Notes under the pieces: generated by a model
Told to the model about the DNA's origin: nothing
Database searches by the model: none
What the model saw: only the letters and a program-made list of their open reading frames with translations
Translations under genes and position numbers: made by a program
Source: Scatosoma sp045632265
GTDB taxonomy: Bacteria > Bacillota > Clostridia > Christensenellales > Borkfalkiaceae
Assembly (NCBI GenBank): GCA_045632265.1
Contig: JAZQWG010000032.1
Span: forward strand, 1-34,883
Direction: 5' to 3'
Length of the DNA stretch: 34,883 nucleotides
Shown here: one piece after another, positions 15,515 to 23,105 of the stretch
How the letters are laid out: each line of letters begins with the position of its first letter
Position numbering within the stretch: position 1 is the first letter of the stretch

Positions 15515-16852
15515 ATGTCATACGTACAAAGAGTTTTAGACGATTTGAAAGCTCGCAACCCCGGTGAAAAGGAATTTCACCAAGCCGCAACGGAAATTTT
15601 GCTCACCTTAGAGCCCGTTATCAACGCGCACCCCGAATATGAAAAAGCTGCCCTTTTGGAACGCTTCACCGAACCCGAACGCACCATTTTGTTCCGTGTG
15701 CCTTGGGTGGACGACAACGGCAACGTTCGTGTAAACAAAGGTTATCGCGTACAATTCAACAGCGCAATCGGCCCTTACAAGGGCGGTCTTCGTTTCCACC
15801 CTTCCGTTAACCTTTCCGTTATCAAATTCCTTGGTTTGGAACAAATTTTGAAAAACAGCCTTACCGGTCTTCCTATCGGCGGCGGTAAAGGTGGTTCCGA
15901 CTTTGATCCCAAAGGCAAATCGGACAGAGAAATTATGGCGTTTTGCCAAAGCTTCATGACCGAACTTTTCCGCCATATCGGCGCGGACACGGACGTACCT
16001 GCCGGCGACATCGGTGTTGGTGCGAGAGAAGTTGGTTATCTCTTCGGGCAATACAAGCGTATCCGTGACGAACACGTTGGCGTACTTACCGGCCGTGGAC
16101 TTTCCTATGGTGGTTCGCTTGTAAGAAAAGAAGCAACGGGCTTTGGTCTTGTTTATATCACGGCGGAAGCAATGCGTATGCGTGGCGACAGCTTTGAAGG
16201 CAAAACCACTATCGTTTCGGGTAGCGGCAACGTTGCTATCTACGCTTGTCAAAAAGCGCAAGAACTTGGTGCGAAAGTCGTTGCTATGTACGATTCCAAC
16301 GGTTATATCTACGACCCTAACGGTATCAACCTTGACGTTGTAAAACAAATCAAAGAAGTAGAACGTGCGCGTATCAAAGAATACGTAGCAAGAGTGCCCG
16401 GTTCGAAGTACGTAGAAGGCTGCAAAGGCATTTGGACGATCCCTTGCGACGTTGCCCTTCCTTGCGCTACGCAAAACGAAATTGACGGCGAAAGCGCAGC
16501 GGCACTTGTTGCAAACGGCGTGAAATACGTTGCGGAAGGCGCAAACATGCCCTCCACTCTTGAAGCTATCGACGTATTCCAAAACGCAGCAAACGTCGTA
16601 TATCTTCCCGCAAAAGCGGCAAACGCAGGCGGCGTAGCTACTTCCGCACTTGAAATGGCGCAATCGTCGGGCAGATTGTTCTGGGCGGCTGAAGAAGTTG
16701 ATGCGAAGTTGAAGACGATCATGATTAACATTTACCACAACATTGAAAGCGCAGCAAAGCGTTATGGTTTTGAAGGCAACTACGTAATGGGCGCAAACAT
16801 TGCTGGTTTTGAAAAAGTGGCTGAAGCGATGATGGCGCACGGCATTGTATAA
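15515..16852 (+). CDS. gdhA: NADP-type glutamate dehydrogenase (445 aa)
   Basis: Interconverts 2-oxoglutarate plus ammonia and glutamate, linking nitrogen assimilation to central metabolism; a cytoplasmic hexamer in this family. The N-terminal catalytic domain shows GYRVQFNSAIGPYKGGLRFH, the catalytic-lysine motif PIGGGKGGSDFDP, and DVPAGDIGVGAREVGYLFG. The Rossmann region begins at TTIVSGSGNVAIYA, where the second-strand acidic residue is replaced, fitting NADP use. The C-terminal ANAGGVATSALEMAQ is typical. Length is standard for the ~450-aa GDH group. The ATG at 15515 has GAAGGAG before it; an upstream in-frame ATG at 15455 overlaps the promoter and is unlikely. It is the only plus-strand gene in the chromosomal part, monocistronic between its promoter and terminator. 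Confidence 0.96.
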   Translation: MSYVQRVLDDLKARNPGEKEFHQAATEILLTLEPVINAHPEYEKAALLERFTEPERTILFRVPWVDDNGNVRVNKGYRVQFNSAIGPYKGGLRFHPSVNLSVIKFLGLEQILKNSLTGLPIGGGKGGSDFDPKGKSDREIMAFCQSFMTELFRHIGADTDVPAGDIGVGAREVGYLFGQYKRIRDEHVGVLTGRGLSYGGSLVRKEATGFGLVYITAEAMRMRGDSFEGKTTIVSGSGNVAIYACQKAQELGAKVVAMYDSNGYIYDPNGINLDVVKQIKEVERARIKEYVARVPGSKYVEGCKGIWTIPCDVALPCATQNEIDGESAAALVANGVKYVAEGANMPSTLEAIDVFQNAANVVYLPAKAANAGGVATSALEMAQSSGRLFWAAEEVDAKLKTIMINIYHNIESAAKRYGFEGNYVMGANIAGFEKVAEAMMAHGIV

Positions 16853-16883
16853 TTGAGAGTGTAATAAGAGAATATGAAATGAT

Positions 16884-16910
16884 AAACCACCCGATTATAT
16901 CGGGTGGTTT
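16884..16910 (+). terminator. gdhA terminator
   Basis: AAACCACCCGAT (16884-16895) pairs perfectly with ATCGGGTGGTTT (16899-16910) around a 3-nt loop and ends in T-rich sequence. Confidence 0.88.
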
Positions 16911-16924
16911 TATTGTAGAAAAAC

Positions 16925-16956
16925 AAAACGAGTTTGCTTTTTAGCAAACTCGTTTT
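16925..16956. terminator. Terminator of the minus-strand seven-gene operon
   Basis: AAAACGAGTTTGCT (16925-16938) and AGCAAACTCGTTTT (16943-16956) form a perfect 14-bp stem with a TTTT loop. It lies four bases past the stop of the last minus-strand operon gene and could act in both directions. Confidence 0.85.
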
Positions 16957-16960
16957 ATGC

Positions 16961-17923
16961 TTAATAGAAAGTTGCAAGCGCTTCTTCGGGCGGTTGACAA
17001 ACGACAGCCTTTTCCGCAACAAGCACGGGGCCTTTCCCCTTATAAATGCGGTGCTTTTGGAATTGAATTTTCGCCGTCACGCAAACCCAGTCTCTTGTTT
17101 CAAGTTGCATAACGTAGGGCAACACGCACGCCAAACCGCAATATTGAATATCGTCCGCACAACACGTCATCACGTGTCTGCCCACAACGATGTCCGTTGC
17201 TTCCAAGCGCTTATCCGTAGCCACTATCCCCTTGAACTTAACCGTTTTACCGATGTACGCTTCCATATTTTCCGTCAAATCACGATAGAAAAACGCGTAA
17301 TCCCTATCTTCAATTTCAATCACGGGCGCGTTGATATCAAAGGGCAACGGGTCTTCAATGTCGTCGAAATCGGCTTTGCCGTCCGTGTGTTCGTACACGA
17401 TGTCGCATTGACGAGTGATCCCACGTACAACTTTATGAAACGCCATTTTATCCATACTATCTTCAAAGCGGTTGAACACGACAAGTTGCGTGCTTTGGAT
17501 TTTATCAAAGGTGAATTGGCGCATATTTGCGTTGTAGTTCAAGAACGTATTAGAATCGAAAAACGTCATCATTTGGTTAATCATCCAACCCTCGGGCATA
17601 GCCGCAAAGAAATCTTCCACAAGCCACGTGCCGTTGTATTCTACAACAACTCTATCGCTACCATAGCGGAGTTGAAGCTCGGATAAATATTCTTCCGTAA
17701 GTTGCGATTTATCTTCGATAACCACCAAATCAACGTTGTTTGCGTCGGCAAACTTAATCGTTTCGTATTCTTCTTCCCCTTCTTCCATCACGAGCAAAAG
17801 CGTTTTTTCGCCGTGCGAAAAGCGGGGGTCTTCCATCGTTTCTTGGATAAATTTCGTCTTGCCCGATTCTAAAAATCCTAAAAACAAATAGACGGGCGTT
17901 TCCGTAGGTAATTTTCCTTTCAT
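16961..17923 (-). CDS. CobW-like GTPase fused to a YcgQ-type domain (320 aa)
   Basis: The N-terminal ~190 residues are a divergent G3E (CobW/COG0523) P-loop domain: Walker A FLGFLESGKTKFI near residues 14-26. The usual metal-binding GCxCC motif is absent and the GTPase motif with Glu-x-x-Gly is altered to VEYNGTW. The C-terminal ~110 residues contain RHVMTCCADDIQYCGLACVL near 249-268, the signature of the YcgQ/TIGR03943 family, and look like an OB-fold. Both families are linked to zinc handling, so a role with the preceding CobW protein in metal insertion or storage is likely. It starts 15 bases after that gene and ends the operon. The fusion is the notable point; GTP hydrolysis is doubtful given the changed motifs. 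Confidence 0.75.
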   Translation of the reverse strand: MKGKLPTETPVYLFLGFLESGKTKFIQETMEDPRFSHGEKTLLLVMEEGEEEYETIKFADANNVDLVVIEDKSQLTEEYLSELQLRYGSDRVVVEYNGTWLVEDFFAAMPEGWMINQMMTFFDSNTFLNYNANMRQFTFDKIQSTQLVVFNRFEDSMDKMAFHKVVRGITRQCDIVYEHTDGKADFDDIEDPLPFDINAPVIEIEDRDYAFFYRDLTENMEAYIGKTVKFKGIVATDKRLEATDIVVGRHVMTCCADDIQYCGLACVLPYVMQLETRDWVCVTAKIQFQKHRIYKGKGPVLVAEKAVVCQPPEEALATFY

Positions 17924-17938
17924 ACTCTTTCCTATCCT

Positions 17939-18976
17939 TTATAATTTGAAAAGCGTTTGCAATGCTTCTTCGTTTAAGCCACAACCGATTACGCAAAGTC
18001 TGCCGATAACCGCAGCGCCACCTTCACGCACGTCAATGCCGCCCGGCACATAGTCGAAATGCACCCAAGCATTTTCGCCACCGACAATCCCTTTAGCACG
18101 CAATACAACGCCGTACTTTTCTTCGTTTGCAAGCTCGCAAAGCATGCCTTCCACTTCTTCTTTCGTGTACTTTCTCGTCGTTTCCTTGCCCCAGCTTGTA
18201 AACACTTCGTCCGCATGGTGATGATGGTGTTCGTGATGTTCGTGGTGGGCATGGTCGTGATGATCGTGATCGTGGTGGTGATGTCCGCAATCGCAGTTAG
18301 GGTCGGTACAAACGTGATGATGTTCGTGATGTTCGTGATGATGAACTTCATGCGCGAGGTGTTCCAACTCCTTTTTCAAGGAATTTTCTTGTTCCATAGC
18401 CGACAAAATGACGTTGCCGTCAAGCGTATCCCACGCCGCCGTCACAAGGTTTGCGCCGCTGTTTTTTGCACGCAACAATTCCACCGCCGTCGCAAGTTTT
18501 TCTTCCGATACTTTATCCGTATGCGAAAGAATAATACAGCTTGCATTTTCCACTTGGTCAAGGAAAAATTCGCCAAAGTTCTTCATATACATCTTGCATT
18601 TCGTCGCATCGACAACCGTGCAAAATACGTTGAGTTTCGCATCTTCGATATGCGCGCTTGCCGCCGCCTTAATTACGTCGGAAAGCTTTCCAACGCCCGA
18701 CGGCTCGATAATAATTCTATCGGGGGCATAACGTGCGGAAACTTGTTTAAGCGCCTTTGCAAAATCGCCCACGAGCGAGCAACAAATACAGCCCGAATTC
18801 ATTTCCGTGATATTGATACTCGCTTCCTTCAAAAAGCCGCCGTCAATACCGATTTCGCCAAATTCGTTTTCAATCAAAACTACTTTTTCACCCGCATACG
18901 CTTCTTTGATAAGTTTCTTTATCAAAGTGGTTTTACCTGCGCCTAAAAAGCCCGAAAAAATATCAATTTTCGTCAT
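17939..18976 (-). CDS. CobW/COG0523 GTP-binding metal chaperone with His-rich segment (345 aa)
   Basis: G3E-family GTPase. Walker A GFLGAGKTTLIKK is near residues 9-21, the metal-binding motif GCICCSL near 63-69, IIEPSGVGK near 90-98, and a base-recognition motif SHTDKV near 151. A segment of about 45 residues (near 212-258) is mostly His and Asp with a CTDPNCDCG cluster in its middle, suited to binding zinc, nickel or cobalt. The C-terminal ~80 residues are the CobW_C domain. Known relatives deliver zinc (ZNG1, YeiR, YciC) or cobalt to target enzymes. In this operon the neighbouring M29 peptidase and asparaginase are candidates for association, the M29 enzyme being metal dependent; that link is inference. 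GGAGTG precedes the ATG. Confidence 0.9.
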   Translation of the reverse strand: MTKIDIFSGFLGAGKTTLIKKLIKEAYAGEKVVLIENEFGEIGIDGGFLKEASINITEMNSGCICCSLVGDFAKALKQVSARYAPDRIIIEPSGVGKLSDVIKAAASAHIEDAKLNVFCTVVDATKCKMYMKNFGEFFLDQVENASCIILSHTDKVSEEKLATAVELLRAKNSGANLVTAAWDTLDGNVILSAMEQENSLKKELEHLAHEVHHHEHHEHHHVCTDPNCDCGHHHHDHDHHDHAHHEHHEHHHHHADEVFTSWGKETTRKYTKEEVEGMLCELANEEKYGVVLRAKGIVGGENAWVHFDYVPGGIDVREGGAAVIGRLCVIGCGLNEEALQTLFKL

Positions 18977-19000
18977 TTGCTTTACACTCCGTCTTACTTT

Positions 19001-20233
19001 TTATACTTCAAAAGCCCAGTTGCCGTCAAGGAAGATTTGCACCCTTTCACCCGCCTTGGTGATGCCGACGATGGACATATCCTTGCTTCCTATCATAAAA
19101 TCTACGTGAATCATACTTTCGTTGATACCACGCTTTTTGCATTCTTCATCCGTCATGTTTTCGTAGCCTTTCAAACATTCGTTAAAGCCAAAACCAACGG
19201 CGAAGTGACAGCTTGCGTTTTCGTCAAAAAGGGTGTTGTAGAAAAGCACGCCACTTTCACTAATCGGCGAAGAATAAGGAATCAACGCACATTCGCCAAG
19301 CTTGCCTGCGCCCTCGTCCATGGACACCATTTGTTTCAAAAGTTCTTCGCCCTTTTCCGCCTTCGCTTCTACCACTTTGCCCTTTTCAAAACGCAAGGAG
19401 AAATTGTCGATAAGCTCGCCCATATACGAAAGGGGTTTGGTGGAATATACGATGCCTTCCGCTTTACCCGCAATGGGCGAAGTGAACACTTCTTCCGTAG
19501 GGATGTTGGGATTGAACACCTTGCCGTCAAGCGTTTTTTCGTTGCCGCCGCAAAAAATGCCATCTTCATTGAGTTCTACGATAAAATCCGTACCGTTTGC
19601 GCTCTTATATTCCAAATATTTCAGCCCAAGATTGTTCAAATAGTTGCAACGAGCGTCAAGCGCTGCGTTATGCTTTTCCCAAGCCAAAACGGGATCGTCC
19701 CCGTCCGCACGGGACGTGTGCAAAATAAGTTTCCACATTTTTTCCATAGCTTCGTCTTCTGAAAGGTTGGGGAATACCTTTTTCGCCCAAGCCTTACCAG
19801 GTACGGCTGCAATACACCATTGATGACGATTTTCAAGCGCAAGTCTATACGGTTTCACTTGGGGGAAAATCGCACGGCGAACGGCGCTCATTTTTTCTTG
19901 ATCTACACCGTTCATGCCGTCGGGATCTTCCGATTCGATGAACAATCTACAAGCGTAGTTTTGCGCTTTATATTCCCATTTCGCTTTCGCCCAAGGCTTC
20001 AACGTGGACATATTTTCAAGCGTTTGATAGTGGGAAGAAATTTTGTCCACCGCTTGGTGCGCCCATTCTACAAACACTTCGCTTGCGCCCGCTTTATAGC
20101 ATTCTTCTACCACCATCGTCACAAATTCCGGTTGGTCAAGTTCCGCGCCGATAAACACCGATTGTCCTTTTTGCACGTTCAAACCGATTCTCGCAAGCAA
20201 TCTTGCGTAGTTTTGCAATTGTTGTTTTTCCAT
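19001..20233 (-). CDS. M29-family metallo-aminopeptidase (410 aa)
   Basis: Removes N-terminal amino acids from peptides in the cytoplasm, with a two-metal site. The N-terminal domain (YARLLARIGLNVQKGQSVFI...GASEVFVEW) and length near 410 match AmpS/PepS and the aminopeptidase T group. Likely metal ligands lie in the C-terminal half: Glu residues in EGIVYSTK and MDEGAGKLGECALIPYSSPI, the LFDENASCHFAVGFGF block, and His and Asp in SMIHVDFMIGSKD. AAGGAG overlaps the stop region of the asparaginase gene nine bases upstream, so the two are coupled. Together they suggest use of peptides and amino acids as nitrogen source. Confidence 0.9.
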   Translation of the reverse strand: MEKQQLQNYARLLARIGLNVQKGQSVFIGAELDQPEFVTMVVEECYKAGASEVFVEWAHQAVDKISSHYQTLENMSTLKPWAKAKWEYKAQNYACRLFIESEDPDGMNGVDQEKMSAVRRAIFPQVKPYRLALENRHQWCIAAVPGKAWAKKVFPNLSEDEAMEKMWKLILHTSRADGDDPVLAWEKHNAALDARCNYLNNLGLKYLEYKSANGTDFIVELNEDGIFCGGNEKTLDGKVFNPNIPTEEVFTSPIAGKAEGIVYSTKPLSYMGELIDNFSLRFEKGKVVEAKAEKGEELLKQMVSMDEGAGKLGECALIPYSSPISESGVLFYNTLFDENASCHFAVGFGFNECLKGYENMTDEECKKRGINESMIHVDFMIGSKDMSIVGITKAGERVQIFLDGNWAFEV

Positions 20234-20242
20234 ATTTACTCC

Positions 20243-21238
20243 TTAATCGACCAAATCGTAATTAACCGTTTGATAGAACATTTTACGAATTTCGTCGTCC
20301 TTTTTCGTTTGGCCTAATATCCACATGAGTTTCGTGATAATGCTTTCGTACGTCATCGAATAACTTTCAAGCAAATCGAAGCGGTTTTTCCACCCACGCC
20401 CCACGCGATACACGTCCATGTCGCTGCCTTCTTGCTGTACTTGCGTGGTGACAACGAGCGTTTTGCCCTTGCGTTCCCAACTGCTGATAACGTCGTAAAA
20501 ACCGTAATATTCCCCTTCGGGAATACCGCCCGTGCCGTAGCCCGAAACGACGACCGCATCGTTGTATTCAAAATATGCGTTCAAAATTTCGCTACTTAAA
20601 CCAGGCGTGAGCGTTAAAAGTGCCACTTTTTCGTTCAAACTCGTGTAAAATTCGGGCTTGTCCGCTTTTTCGTGGGTAATGTATTGAATAATTTTGCCGT
20701 CACGGATTACGCCTAAATTCGGCAAATCCACGCTCGTGAAAGCGTTGAAACTTTTGGTGCGGATTTTCTTTGCGCGCGTACCTGCGATTATCTTGCCTTG
20801 GAAGACGATAACAACGTCGCTTGCCTTGTTGGACGAAGCGTACAAAAAGCTGTCGCGAAGATTGATTCTTGCATCCGTATCTTCCTTATCAATCGGCTGT
20901 TGCGAGCCCGTCAAAACGATGGGCTTGGGCGAATGCTGTATCAAATAGGAAAGCATAGCCGCCGTGTACGACATCGTATCCGTGCCGTGGCATACCACAA
21001 ATCCGTCGTAGTTGTCGTAATGTTGACGAATGGTATCTGCAAGCGTCAACCAGTGCGCGGGCGTGACGTTGGTGCTGTCGATATTGTACGGTTGCACCGC
21101 ATCCACGTCACAATAGGTTAAAATTTCGGGCACGCAAGAAAGCATTTTGCTTGCGCCAAGCCCAGGGACAAGACCAACCTCGCCCACTTGCGAAGCAATC
21201 GTGCCACCCGTTGCAATCAATAATATTTTCTTCTTCAT
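20243..21238 (-). CDS. ansA: Type I L-asparaginase (331 aa)
   Basis: Hydrolyses asparagine to aspartate and ammonia in the cytoplasm. The first catalytic threonine is in LLIATGGTIASQ near the N-terminus, the second Thr-Asp pair in VCHGTDTMSYTAA, and TGSQQP with DARINLRDSF follows, all as in the AnsA family. There is no signal peptide, which supports the cytoplasmic type I rather than secreted type II form. The ATG at 21238 has AAGGGG five bases before it; the in-frame GTG two codons earlier lies too close to that site. It lies between the U32 and M29 genes with gaps of nine bases on each side. Confidence 0.93.
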   Translation of the reverse strand: MKKKILLIATGGTIASQVGEVGLVPGLGASKMLSCVPEILTYCDVDAVQPYNIDSTNVTPAHWLTLADTIRQHYDNYDGFVVCHGTDTMSYTAAMLSYLIQHSPKPIVLTGSQQPIDKEDTDARINLRDSFLYASSNKASDVVIVFQGKIIAGTRAKKIRTKSFNAFTSVDLPNLGVIRDGKIIQYITHEKADKPEFYTSLNEKVALLTLTPGLSSEILNAYFEYNDAVVVSGYGTGGIPEGEYYGFYDVISSWERKGKTLVVTTQVQQEGSDMDVYRVGRGWKNRFDLLESYSMTYESIITKLMWILGQTKKDDEIRKMFYQTVNYDLVD

Positions 21239-21247
21239 AAGCACCCC

Positions 21248-22444
21248 TTACACCTTGCGACGAAGGTAATCCCCCGCTTTTAACGCATACGGACAATTTA
21301 TCTTGTAGTTTTCTTGCACCAACTTCGCATCGTCCGTTTCTTCGCCTTTGGAATTGACGATGTGTTCCACCGTAAACGATTTTGCAAAATTGCCGTCGGG
21401 AGAAAGCACTTCCAGCGTTTCGCCCTTTTTGAAACGGTTGCGCATTTGCACGCTCGCAACGCCATTGTCACTTGCAAGTACGTCGGCGATATACACGTAT
21501 TCGCCCTTCGATTGACTATCGTCGTAATTCACCGTTTGCGTGTTGTTTCCGTCCGCATACGCTTGCGTATATTCTCTATGCGCCACTTTCAAAAGTTCGT
21601 TTGCGCATACGCTTAAATCTTCCCCGTCCATCGCCCTACGATAGGCGTTGATGACGGTTGCCAAGTAATAACCACTCTTCATACGCCCTTCAATCTTAAA
21701 GGACGACACGCCCGCTTCTTCCAGCTCTTTAATGCGGGAAAGCATATTCAAATCCTTGCTGTTGAAAATGTACGTGCCACGCTCGTCTTGCTCGATAGGC
21801 AACCATTCCGATTTGCCGTTGGTGGCATTGAGCGCACGCACTTCGTATCTCCAACGACAAGATTGCACGCATGCCCCGCGGTTGGACGAACGCCCGTCCA
21901 AATAATCGGAAAGTAAGCATCTGCCGCTGTACGATATGCACATTGCCCCGTGAACGAACGTTTCAAGCTCCGTAGTGGGGTTAAAATCGTGAATTTCTTT
22001 AATTTCGGCAATAGAGAGTTCTCTTGCCAAAATCGCGCGTGTAGCGCCTTGTTCCGCCCAAAATTTGACGGCGTATTTATTCGTCGTATTCGCTTGCGTG
22101 GAGATGTGGATATCAAGCTTGGGCGCCGATTTTTTCGCAATATACACAACGCCAGGGTCGCTTACAATTACACCGTCCACGCCGATAAGCTCAAGCGTTT
22201 TGAAATACTCTTCAAGCATAACGAAATCGCCGTTTCTCGCGTAAATATTTGCCGTCACGTACAATTTTTTGCCTAAAGCGTGCACGAATTTTACCGCCGA
22301 AGAAAGTTCTTCAATGGTAAAATTATCCGCAAACGTACGCAAGGAAAAGTGCTTTCCGCCCAAGTACGCCGCATCCGCACCGAAATGAAGCGCGGTTTTC
22401 AATTTTTCGTAATTGCCCGCAGGGGCTAACAATTCTACCTTCAT
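21248..22444 (-). CDS. U32-family protein, probable tRNA U34 hydroxylation enzyme (TrhP-like, 398 aa)
   Basis: Called peptidase U32 by family, but characterised relatives modify RNA. TrhP enzymes form 5-hydroxyuridine at tRNA position 34 from prephenate-dependent chemistry, and RlhA hydroxylates 23S rRNA. The N-terminal LLAPAGNYEKLKTALHFGADAAYLGG and the U32 signature ELETFVHGAMCISYSGRC near 164-181 are present, followed by CVQSCRWRYEV; Cys residues here (about 170, 181, 195, 199) fit an iron-sulfur cluster. The C-terminal ~90 residues form a small beta domain. The next gene upstream is a TrmR-like methyltransferase, which in Bacillus acts on the TrhP product, so the TrhP role is favoured. 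Bacillus has two such genes (yrrN, yrrO); only one is seen here. Confidence 0.82.
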   Translation of the reverse strand: MKVELLAPAGNYEKLKTALHFGADAAYLGGKHFSLRTFADNFTIEELSSAVKFVHALGKKLYVTANIYARNGDFVMLEEYFKTLELIGVDGVIVSDPGVVYIAKKSAPKLDIHISTQANTTNKYAVKFWAEQGATRAILARELSIAEIKEIHDFNPTTELETFVHGAMCISYSGRCLLSDYLDGRSSNRGACVQSCRWRYEVRALNATNGKSEWLPIEQDERGTYIFNSKDLNMLSRIKELEEAGVSSFKIEGRMKSGYYLATVINAYRRAMDGEDLSVCANELLKVAHREYTQAYADGNNTQTVNYDDSQSKGEYVYIADVLASDNGVASVQMRNRFKKGETLEVLSPDGNFAKSFTVEHIVNSKGEETDDAKLVQENYKINCPYALKAGDYLRRKV

Positions 22445-22465
22445 AAACCTTTTCTCTTGTCGGTG

Positions 22466-23092
22466 TTATTTTTTGCCTTGAAAAACGGACAATGCCACTC
22501 CGTCACCCACGTTGATGACGGACGTAATAAAATCGGTGTCGCCCGTAATAACGGAAAGATAGGAACGGATTTTTTCCACGATTGAATGGCGTTTTTGCGG
22601 CGTTTCTTCTTCCCCGCTTACCCAACCGAACAACAATACGTCGTCGGCAAAGAGCGTTGCGCCCTTTTTCATCAAACGTTTCAAATCGAACAAGTATTTT
22701 TCGTACTGCGCTTTCGGTCCGTCCAAAAAGACGAAATCGAACTGCCCGTCCATCATTGCCAAAATTTCGCCCGCATCGCCAAGGATAGCGTTTACCCTAT
22801 CCGCAACGCCAAACTCGGCAAAATTTTTCTTCGCTTCAAAATATCTTTCTTCGTCCAGCTCCATCGTCGTCAAAGTGGCGTTTGGACAAGCTTGCAACAT
22901 CGCCACGCCCGAAAGCCCCACCGCCGAGCCGATTTCTAAAATGCGAAGCGGTTTGGTCATGCCAAGGGTGACGAGCAAGAATTGCAACGTTTCGTCGTCC
23001 GCCACGGGCACGCCGTTTGCAAGCGCTGTTTTGCGCTTTAACTGCAATTTCTCGTCGATATTTAATTGTACGAGCGAAGCTGTATATTCCAT
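22466..23092 (-). CDS. trmR: SAM-dependent O-methyltransferase, TrmR/YrrM-like (208 aa)
   Basis: Class I Rossmann methyltransferase of the catechol O-methyltransferase-like group. SAM-binding motif I is ILEIGSAVGLSG near 50-61, followed by the acidic strand end TMELDEERY near 76-84. DFVFLDGPKAQYEKY near 119-133 and ADDVLLFG near 150 hold the metal-binding acidic residues of this family. TrmR in Bacillus subtilis (YrrM) methylates 5-hydroxyuridine at tRNA position 34 to 5-methoxyuridine. The U32 gene 21 bases downstream would supply that substrate. AAAGGA precedes the ATG, and the gene starts 13 bases after the RNase J stop. Confidence 0.85.
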   Translation of the reverse strand: MEYTASLVQLNIDEKLQLKRKTALANGVPVADDETLQFLLVTLGMTKPLRILEIGSAVGLSGVAMLQACPNATLTTMELDEERYFEAKKNFAEFGVADRVNAILGDAGEILAMMDGQFDFVFLDGPKAQYEKYLFDLKRLMKKGATLFADDVLLFGWVSGEEETPQKRHSIVEKIRSYLSVITGDTDFITSVINVGDGVALSVFQGKK

Positions 23093-23105
23093 ATTTTTCC
23101 TTTGT

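Noticed and set aside
15608..16840. Long open frame (~410 codons) on the minus strand across gdhA
   Set aside because: It is the antisense of gdhA, with composition dictated by its codon bias (many F, R, C, V), no ribosome binding site and no recognisable motif.
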